Source of the DNA: an uncultured Bacilli bacterium
GTDB taxonomy: Bacteria; Bacillota_I; Bacilli_A; RF39; UBA660
Length of the DNA: 19,855 bases
Reading direction: 5' to 3'
Assembly (NCBI GenBank): GCA_947624855.1
Contig: CANQMC010000009.1
Coordinates: 1-19,855 of the forward strand
The notes under the pieces were generated by a model, which saw only the letters and a program-made list of their open reading frames with translations, ran no database searches and had not been told where the DNA came from. A program made the position numbers and the translations under genes. Positions 14,509 through 19,855 of the stretch are shown piece by piece. The number at the start of each line of letters is the position of its first letter. The stretch's first letter is position 1.

Positions 14509-14565
14509 CAATCCGTTATTAGGTTTTTTGGTTTTTTATTTTTTTGGTTATTTCTTTTAACTTAA

Positions 14566-16224
14566 TTATTTAGATAATACTTTTTTTGAAGCATATCCTA
14601 AAGTTCCAACACTTGATAATACTAGTACTAAACTTCCCATTATTCCAGCATCATATGTTTGTGGATTTTTACTTGCTGTATTGTCTGTTGCTGGTTTTTT
14701 ATCTGTATTTGTATCTGTTGGTTTAACAGTTGCATCTGGTTTAACTGCTGGTTCTTCACCAGGTTTTACAATTGAAATAGTAATTGTAACATCACTATCT
14801 GGCATTGTGAATTCATTATCGTTAACTGTAACAGTTTTGCCATCAGCTGTAGTAACTACATACTTAACAACATAACCTTCATTAGCTGTAACTTTTATGA
14901 TATCAGCAATATTAATTGGTTGACCAGCTACTGCTGATGCAGGAATATGTAATTCATCAATTGTTCCATTTTCAATTGTTTGGTTTTCTAAGTCAATACC
15001 ATTTAATGTAATATCATGTGGAGTTCCAACATAAGTTACATCTCCAACAGTTTTAGATTGTAATCCTTGACTTAAAGCACTACCATTTGAAATAGCTGTT
15101 GTTTGACCTTCAAAAGTTCCTCCATAAACGAAGTTTCCAGGTTGTCCATCGTCTCTTTGTATTACTTCAACATCTTTAGAACTTACATATGTACCATCAT
15201 TTACTTTTATAGTAGCATTATTTGCTCCTTTAAAATATAAAGCATTGGCACTTTCACTTTTGAAGTAACCTCCATTAATAGTTAATTCTGTATCAGTCAT
15301 TGTTGGATAACTACCACTACTATGACCAACTACACCAATAGCAAATCCTTTATTAGTAGCATGTCCAGTTGAACTTGTTGCTGGTCCATTAGCAACTACT
15401 TGAACATCTTTGTCAATAGTTACTTTACCACTAACTACTTCGATTCCTTCAGCACCTGAGATAGATCCTTTTTTGATATTCCATGTTGCATATCCTGATG
15501 CATAAATAGCAGTATTACCAGTTGATTCGAAGAATCCTCCGTTAATATTAACTACTGGAGCATTATTATCTTTTGATACTTTACCATTTACTTGAACAAC
15601 ATAATCTTTAGTGTTCCATTCACCATTTAAATTAAGAACTACACCATTGGCATTAGCTGATGAAGAACTACCATTATAATTATATGGATATACGATTATA
15701 CCTGCTCTAGCACTTGTAACAGTAGTGTCACTACCAATTGTTACAGTAGTTTTTTTAGTATCGTTATTGCTTCCGTAAACTGCTATTACTGATTTTACAT
15801 CTTCTGCAGTTGTAGCAGCAGTTGAAGTAATTTTTACTTTTCCTGTAGTATTAAGGGTAGCTCCTCCATTAACTCTAATTACACGAGCGTTATTAGTACT
15901 AATCCCTTTTAATTCACCATCATTACCTTTGATTGTTAATGTTGCACCATCTGTAACTTTGATAGCTCCTCCAATTTCAAAAGTATAACTTCCTAAGTTT
16001 AAAGTAACATTTTTTGAAATTGTGATTTGATTTGCGTAAGCTTTGTCACCAGTTAAATCGCCTTTTAATGTACATGTTGATGAATCATCAGTTGAATTAT
16101 TTAAACAACTAACAATATCATTAGTAACTGCTGACATTGTTGATTGAGCATTAACAGCACCAGTAAATGCAAATGTACATCCAGCTATTCCAAATAAACC
16201 AAATAACTTTTTAAGATTTTTCAT
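14566..16224 (-). CDS. Sortase-anchored beta-helix-like surface protein, paralogue 3
   Basis: A 552-residue wall protein, the most divergent of the three. The signal peptide is MKNLKKLFGLFGIAG ... VNA, and C40/C51 form the conserved cysteine pair. The beta-helix-like middle (INGGFFESTGNTAIYASG, INGGYFKSESANALYF, VNDGTY, YGGTF) shares the pattern but much less sequence with paralogues 1 and 2. From GDVTYVGTPHDI onward it becomes near-identical again, through the TMPDSDV domain to NPQTYDAG (520), helix and KKVLSK. This conserved-end, variable-middle layout suggests recombination between copies. Start ATG 16224 has GGAGG seven bases upstream. The promoter carries nine G in a 15-bp spacer. It is the first surface gene of the island, with the protease gene terminator upstream. 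Confidence 0.9.
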   Translation of the reverse strand: MKNLKKLFGLFGIAGCTFAFTGAVNAQSTMSAVTNDIVSCLNNSTDDSSTCTLKGDLTGDKAYANQITISKNVTLNLGSYTFEIGGAIKVTDGATLTIKGNDGELKGISTNNARVIRVNGGATLNTTGKVKITSTAATTAEDVKSVIAVYGSNNDTKKTTVTIGSDTTVTSARAGIIVYPYNYNGSSSSANANGVVLNLNGEWNTKDYVVQVNGKVSKDNNAPVVNINGGFFESTGNTAIYASGYATWNIKKGSISGAEGIEVVSGKVTIDKDVQVVANGPATSSTGHATNKGFAIGVVGHSSGSYPTMTDTELTINGGYFKSESANALYFKGANNATIKVNDGTYVSSKDVEVIQRDDGQPGNFVYGGTFEGQTTAISNGSALSQGLQSKTVGDVTYVGTPHDITLNGIDLENQTIENGTIDELHIPASAVAGQPINIADIIKVTANEGYVVKYVVTTADGKTVTVNDNEFTMPDSDVTITISIVKPGEEPAVKPDATVKPTDTNTDKKPATDNTASKNPQTYDAGIMGSLVLVLSSVGTLGYASKKVLSK

Positions 16225-16247
16225 CTTCTTTCCTCCTTTTCGAAATC

Positions 16248-16274
16248 AGTATAACATACCCCCCCCCATGTCAA
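16248..16274 (-). promoter_or_regulatory. Poly-G promoter of paralogue 3
   Basis: Minus strand TTGACA (16269-16274), a 15-bp spacer with nine G (C run 16259-16267), and TATACT (16248-16253) with extended TG(T). The promoter and leader are almost base-identical to those of paralogue 2. Confidence 0.88.
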
Positions 16275-16329
16275 TATTTAAATTCTATTTTTTTCAAAAA
16301 TTTAAATGTTGAAAATATGTTATACCAAT

Positions 16330-16362
16330 AAAAAAGTATGCATTTTTTATTAAAACATACTT
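16330..16362 (-). terminator. Terminator of the YlbL-like protease gene
   Basis: Stem AAGTATG/CATACTT (16334-16340 with 16356-16362), 15-base loop, then a T run on the minus strand. It lies 27 bases after the stop codon. Confidence 0.75.
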
Positions 16363-16389
16363 ATTATTGCATTTTACAAAGTTTTACAT

Positions 16390-17397
16390 TTAAATATTTT
16401 TTAATTTTTCTAATACTTCTTTAAATGTTTTAGCTTTAATTATGGTTATATTATAATTACGATCTTTAGCTATTTTTGCTGCTTCTTTATAGTTTTCTTC
16501 AGGGCAAATAAAGATATCGGCTTTATTTTTTACAGCTCCGATTAACTTATACTTGACACCCCCGATAATACCTACATTACCATCAATATCGATTGTACCA
16601 GTTCCTACTATTTTTTTACCATGAGTAATATCTTCTTTTGTTAATTGATTATAGATAGTTAAACTCATCATTAAACCACCACTGCTACCAGCTTCACTGG
16701 CTTTAGAGGTTATTTTAACTTTAGGATTTACTTCATAATCGTAAGTATTTAAGATACTTATACCTATTTTTAGGCCATCAGATGTTTTATAAGTATAGGC
16801 ATAAGCTTCTTTTTCTTTATTATCTCTTTTTATTTTTAAATTTACTTTAGTATTTTCTTTTAAAGTACTTACTATATTCTTTAAATCATTCAATGATTTT
16901 ATTGACATATCATTTACACTTATTATATTATCACCAATTTTAAGATTAGTATTAGCTTCTTCAGAAATATAACTTACTAAATTATTAATATTGGTTATAT
17001 TTAACTCTTTTTGAGCATTTTTATATGCATTTATAGTGGCAGTATCAATACTTTCTTGCAAATAAAGTTTCTCTCTTTCTAGTAATTCTTTCATGCTTTC
17101 GCCCTCTAAAGTTTCTTCCTCTTTAGTTACAATATCCCAATCAGGAATAATTTTAGAAATCAAAAGAAAAGGGATGCTACCTTTAACCATAGAAACATAA
17201 GCCATATTAAAAGAGCCCTTTACATTTTCTTTACCCTCAACTTCAATTCGATCATTTAAATTAACTGCTCCACCTGGAGTATATATTGCAAAAGGTAATT
17301 CGATAGTAAATAATAAAAAGACAATTAATAAAACTATTAAATACTTATAATTATTTTTAATAAATGTTTTTATTTTTTCATATATTTTGGTAAACAT
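16390..17397 (-). CDS. PDZ and Lon-type serine protease, YlbL/SepM family
   Basis: A 335-residue membrane protease facing outward. A membrane helix (about 19-37, then LPFAIYTPGG typical of YlbL) is followed by a helical region, a PDZ domain (about 148-200, LKIGDNIISVNDMSI) and a Lon-type S16 domain (about 205-330) with catalytic Ser239 (EAGSSGGLMMSL) and Lys284 (GGVKYKLIGA). VGTGTIDIDGNVGIIGG is a family hallmark. Relatives process peptides outside the cell: SepM trims the competence pheromone in streptococci, and YlbL acts in Bacillus DNA-damage recovery. Start ATG 17397 follows AGGTGAT. It diverges from the ylbJ-like gene, its common neighbour in Bacillus. The substrate here is unknown. Confidence 0.93.
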   Translation of the reverse strand: MFTKIYEKIKTFIKNNYKYLIVLLIVFLLFTIELPFAIYTPGGAVNLNDRIEVEGKENVKGSFNMAYVSMVKGSIPFLLISKIIPDWDIVTKEEETLEGESMKELLEREKLYLQESIDTATINAYKNAQKELNITNINNLVSYISEEANTNLKIGDNIISVNDMSIKSLNDLKNIVSTLKENTKVNLKIKRDNKEKEAYAYTYKTSDGLKIGISILNTYDYEVNPKVKITSKASEAGSSGGLMMSLTIYNQLTKEDITHGKKIVGTGTIDIDGNVGIIGGVKYKLIGAVKNKADIFICPEENYKEAAKIAKDRNYNITIIKAKTFKEVLEKLKNI

Positions 17398-17415
17398 ATT
17401 TTATCACCTAATAGA

Positions 17416-17424
17416 ATTATATCA
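17416..17424 (-). promoter_or_regulatory. Extended -10 of the YlbL-like gene
   Basis: Minus strand TGATATAAT, a full -10 (17416-17421) with TG one base before it, in a 42-base divergent gap. No good -35 is present 17 bp upstream, so it would rely on the extended -10. Confidence 0.5.
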
Positions 17425-17439
17425 CGTTGGAGTGGTTTT

Positions 17440-18345
17440 ATGAAAGAAAAAATTACAAATTTTACAATTTGTTTTATAATTAGTTTAATTGTTTTTTTTA
17501 TTTTTAAAAATAATATAGAAGTAGCAAATATAATTATAAAGGCTGTTAATCTTTTTTTTAAAAAAGTATTTGTATCTTTATTTCCAATGTTTATTATTAA
17601 TGATCTATTAATTGGTTTAAATTTCCCCTATTACTTTTATTTATTATTTAATAAATTATTTAAAAAAATATTTAAAACTAGTGGAATATGTGCTTATGTT
17701 TTTATTATGAGTTTAATAAGTGGTACACCTAGTAATGCTTATATTTTAAAAAATTTAGTAAATGAAAATAAATTAACTAATGAAGAAGCTAATCATTACT
17801 TGTATTTTACTTACTTTTCTAATCCTTTATTTTTAACTATGATGCTTAGTTTAATATTTCCTAAAGGTATTGTTTTTAAATTAATTATTGTGCATTATAT
17901 AAGTAATTTAATATTAGGTTTTTTAATACGAAATAAAGCTCCTTTAATTAGTGATAATAATTTAACTTTTAAAAATAATAATTTAAGTAAAATACTTATA
18001 GAAAGTATTAATAAAGCTATTTCAACTCTTTTACTTATTTTAGGAACAATAGTCTTTTATATGCTTTTATCTTTTATAATTAGTAGTTTTATTCATAATA
18101 ATTTATTTAATACTTTAATTTCAGGTTTTTTAGAAATAACAAATGGTCTTAATTTACTTGCTAATTTAAGTATTAATTTAAAATTAAAAGAAATAATGGC
18201 AATTAGTATTATTTCTTTTGGAGGATTAAGTATAAATACTCAGATAAAAGCTATTTTGGAAGATACAAATTTAAAATATTCTAGTTTTTTAAAAGGTAGA
18301 ATTATGGGAACTATTATAAGTGCTTTTTTAACATGTATAATTTAG
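17440..18345 (+). CDS. ylbJ: YlbJ-like integral membrane protein
   Basis: A 301-residue polytopic membrane protein with about eight hydrophobic segments. It carries the YlbJ signature in two halves: MSLISGTPSNAYILKNLV with the gate-like SGTPSNA, and FTYFSNPLFLTMMLS; FGGLSINTQIKAIL near the end mirrors the first in a nucleoside-recognition (Gate) domain. In Bacillus ylbJ is a sigma-E sporulation gene needed for heat-resistant spores, and it lies by ylbL as here. It is shorter than the Bacillus protein of about 400 residues. Start ATG 17440 has GGAGTGG four bases upstream. Its 3' end overlaps the convergent pilin-like gene by 18 bases. Whether this organism makes spores cannot be judged from the window. 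Confidence 0.82.
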   Translation: MKEKITNFTICFIISLIVFFIFKNNIEVANIIIKAVNLFFKKVFVSLFPMFIINDLLIGLNFPYYFYLLFNKLFKKIFKTSGICAYVFIMSLISGTPSNAYILKNLVNENKLTNEEANHYLYFTYFSNPLFLTMMLSLIFPKGIVFKLIIVHYISNLILGFLIRNKAPLISDNNLTFKNNNLSKILIESINKAISTLLLILGTIVFYMLLSFIISSFIHNNLFNTLISGFLEITNGLNLLANLSINLKLKEIMAISIISFGGLSINTQIKAILEDTNLKYSSFLKGRIMGTIISAFLTCII

Positions 18346-18831
18346 TTGGTAATTAGTATTTTCTTTTTTTAAACCAAGATATGTTAAACTTATATCATCG
18401 CCTTTAAAATCTTTTTTATTTTTAATTATTACAGGTATATCTAAGGTTATTAAATAATAATTATTATCTAAATCTTGATAATTGTATTTAAAACAAGTAG
18501 AATATGTAGCATTTTTTGTTTCTAATACATATTTTTCATTGTCATAAATTAAGCTATTAGTATTAATAGTTAATTCTTTTGTGCTATTATCTTCAAATAT
18601 AAATAGTATTTTATTATCATTTATGGTTAAGCCATTTAATTTTAATTTAAAAAAATCACTTTCTATATTTTTAATTATTTCTGTTCTTTTAATTTCATCA
18701 TCACTAGCATAATTTTCATTATTATTTACTTTGTTTAAGGATATTATTACTTCAATTAAAAGTAATACAATAATAGATGTTAAAGTAATGCTTATTAATA
18801 ATTCTAATATTGTTACACCTTTTTTACTCAT
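18328..18831 (-). CDS. Type IV pilin-like (pseudopilin) protein, second gene
   Basis: A 167-residue protein with a class III prepilin signal: MSKKG followed by VTILELLISITLTSIIVLLL, with Glu at mature position 5 and a roughly 20-residue hydrophobic helix. A prepilin peptidase would cut after Gly5. The outer domain has two cysteines, C113-like in YSTCFKYN and the last residue C, which may pair. Start ATG 18831 is set by GGTGAT four bases upstream; it overlaps the previous pilin-like gene by eight bases, so the pair is translationally coupled. Such minor pilins act in ComG-type DNA-uptake or type II/IV secretion machines; none of the ATPase, platform or peptidase genes is in the window. The 3' end overlaps the convergent ylbJ-like gene. 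Confidence 0.85.
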   Translation of the reverse strand: MSKKGVTILELLISITLTSIIVLLLIEVIISLNKVNNNENYASDDEIKRTEIIKNIESDFFKLKLNGLTINDNKILFIFEDNSTKELTINTNSLIYDNEKYVLETKNATYSTCFKYNYQDLDNNYYLITLDIPVIIKNKKDFKGDDISLTYLGLKKENTNYQLNYTC

Positions 18832-19288
18832 GATTATCACCAAATCCTATACTAGCATAACTAAATGTATTATTATTTTTATATTCAACAATTAAACGAT
18901 ATAAATAATTATCTTTATTGGTAACACTGTTTAAATATTCATTAAAATTAGCTTTATACTTGCTTTTATCATAATTTTTTAAATCATATTTACTTATATA
19001 AATGTTACTTATGTGATAATTTTTGATTAGAGTTTCACAGTCACTTTTTTCAAAATTAGCACAAGAAATATTAATGATATTTTCATTTTTTAATAAATCA
19101 TTTAAATTGTCCATTGCTAAATATTCTTTTAAAAAGTAAGTTTTATATATATCACTAGCATTATCAAAAATTATATTTTTTTCACTGTTATTAAACATGT
19201 TTGTAAATGTTCCATACAAAAGAAGTAAAGATACACTTACAAACGTTATAACAATTATTGTTTCTAAAAGTGCAAACCCTTTTTTCAT
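18824..19288 (-). CDS. Type IV pilin-like (pseudopilin) protein, first gene
   Basis: A 154-residue protein with a class III prepilin signal: MKKG then FALLETIIVITFVSVSLLLL, Glu at mature position 5 and a helix to about residue 25. The outer domain has cysteines at ISCANFEKSDC and a C-terminal beta-like part (YLYRLIVEYKNNNTFSYASIGFG). Start ATG 19288 follows AGGTGA by three bases. It is first in a two-gene operon from the promoter at 19309-19337. The protein probably forms part of a pseudopilus with the next gene product; the machine it serves is not visible here. Confidence 0.85.
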   Translation of the reverse strand: MKKGFALLETIIVITFVSVSLLLLYGTFTNMFNNSEKNIIFDNASDIYKTYFLKEYLAMDNLNDLLKNENIINISCANFEKSDCETLIKNYHISNIYISKYDLKNYDKSKYKANFNEYLNSVTNKDNYLYRLIVEYKNNNTFSYASIGFGDNHE

Positions 19289-19305
19289 ACTTCACCTACT
19301 TTATA

Positions 19306-19679
19306 TTAATTATATAGTAGCATTTTTAATTTGGCAAGTTTTTTTAATGAAAATAAAGACAATACTTGAAATTTATTAGGTAGAATATTTTTTAATTTGT
19401 TGATCTCTTTAATAGATAGTCCAGTAGCTTTTGATATAGTGTTTACATCAGTATTTAGATTTAATAAATTTTTAGCTATTTCAACTTTTTCATCTCTTTT
19501 ACCTTGAAGCATCCCTTTTTCTTCTCCTTTGTCATATGATTCTCTTTTTAAGTTAAATAAGTATCTTTCTACTCCATTTTTGGTTGATTCTTCTACTAAT
19601 TCTCTGGCATATTCTATTGCTGCTTCCATGTTCTCATCTCCCTTCGCTATTAATTTCATTTCTTCTAAATTTTCACTAT
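19306..19679 (-). pseudogene. 3' part of an Rpn/PD-(D/E)XK-type nuclease or transposase gene
   Basis: About 124 codons resembling the C-terminal half of Rpn-family recombination-promoting nucleases (also annotated PD-(D/E)XK transposase family): NSENLEEMKLIAKGDENMEAA..., RYLFNLKRESYDKGEEKGMLQGKRDEK, then IAKNLLNLNTDVNTISKATGLSIKEINKLK. The usual N-terminal nuclease domain is absent. The reading frame continues upstream only into the mini-element at 19680-19855, where it gives meaningless HFYI repeats. The gene is therefore interrupted there; the 5' part may lie beyond the window. The last 24 residues or so after EINKLK extend past the usual family end and overlap the pilin promoter. Confidence 0.75.
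19309..19337 (-). promoter_or_regulatory. Promoter of the pilin-like operon
   Basis: Minus strand TTGCCA (19332-19337), 17-bp spacer, TATAAT (19309-19314). It lies inside the 3' end of the upstream Rpn-like reading frame. Confidence 0.8.
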
Positions 19680-19855
19680 TGATAGTGCTAATATAAAAAT
19701 GTAGGAAAAGACGAATATAAAAATGTCGAAAAACCAACAAAATTATATTAGTGTTAAAGTCAATATAAAAATGTAATATTTGGTCCATATAATTATGTAG
19801 GAAATCCTACATTTTTATTTGGACTTTTTCTTACATTTTTATAGTACCATTAACA
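19680..19855. mobile_element. Mini-element with IS21-like multiple terminal repeats
   Basis: Both ends face inward. The left end starts TGATAGTGCTAATATAAAAA at 19680, and the right end, read from 19855 on the other strand, starts TGTTAATGGTACTATAAAAA. Over the first 31 bases, 25 agree, and the similarity continues without gaps for about 48 bases. ATATAAAAATGT recurs directly at 19691, 19715 and 19763, and a shorter ACATTTTTAT appears inverted at 19809 and 19833. TG...CA ends with repeated subterminal motifs are typical of IS21. No transposase fits in 176 bp, so it would be a non-autonomous (MITE-like) derivative or a joined pair of ends. The family is inference. Confidence 0.6.

Noticed and set aside
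7851..16224. The repeated blocks as a CRISPR array
   Set aside because: The repeats are gene-sized paralogues and coding beta-helix repeats, not short evenly spaced repeats, and there are no cas genes.
19197..19379. 60-codon rightward frame over the pilin promoter
   Set aside because: It overlaps the pilin gene start and promoter on the other strand and lacks a ribosome-binding site.

Overview
The window comes from an AT-rich, Gram-positive-type bacterium of the low-GC Bacilli/Firmicutes group, possibly one of the poorly cultured gut lineages near Erysipelotrichales/RF39 (the rank is inference). Support: very AT-rich coding DNA, GGAGG or AGGTGAT Shine-Dalgarno sites, near-consensus vegetative promoters (TTGACA/17/TATAAT), TGG for Trp with TAA/TAG stops, class B sortases with cell-wall sorting signals, and Bacillus-like gene neighbourhoods (yrbG-yrzE-tgt and ylbL-ylbJ).

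Left part (1-5282): a double-helix-turn-helix XRE regulator; a divergent DUF421/YetF (YrbG-like) and TIGR04086 (YrzE-like) membrane-protein pair; then a leftward group holding a small anchored protein in the place usually taken by yajC, tgt (queuosine pathway), an anchored extracellular protein, a XerD-like tyrosine recombinase and an unknown 154-residue protein.

5283-6014: a broken XRE-type regulator and a tRNA-Met/tRNA-Leu operon with its own promoter and terminator.

Central part (6015-16389), the most interesting region: a surface-display island. Two tandem, near-duplicate class B sortases are followed by four secreted proteins that end in the same sorting signal (NPQTYDAG, hydrophobic helix, KK...K tail). 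One is a two-repeat 405-residue protein. Three are 548-552-residue paralogues with beta-helix-like INGGT repeats. Each of the three paralogues has a run of exactly nine G between its -35 (TTGACA) and extended -10 (TGTTATACT), giving spacers of 16, 15 and 15 bp. This is the layout of promoter-spacer phase variation known from Neisseria porA/opc. With conserved ends, divergent middles and local sortases, the region looks like a phase-variable surface-antigen locus. An AAA ATPase/DUF4143 gene with its own promoter sits between paralogues 2 and 3, and a 36-nt palindrome occurs twice.

Right part (16390-19855): a YlbL/SepM-like PDZ-Lon protease diverges from a YlbJ-like membrane protein. Two type IV pilin-like proteins form a leftward operon. 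The window ends in the 3' part of an Rpn/PD-(D/E)XK-type gene, interrupted by a roughly 176-bp element with inward-facing IS21-like ends whose right terminus coincides with the last base of the window.
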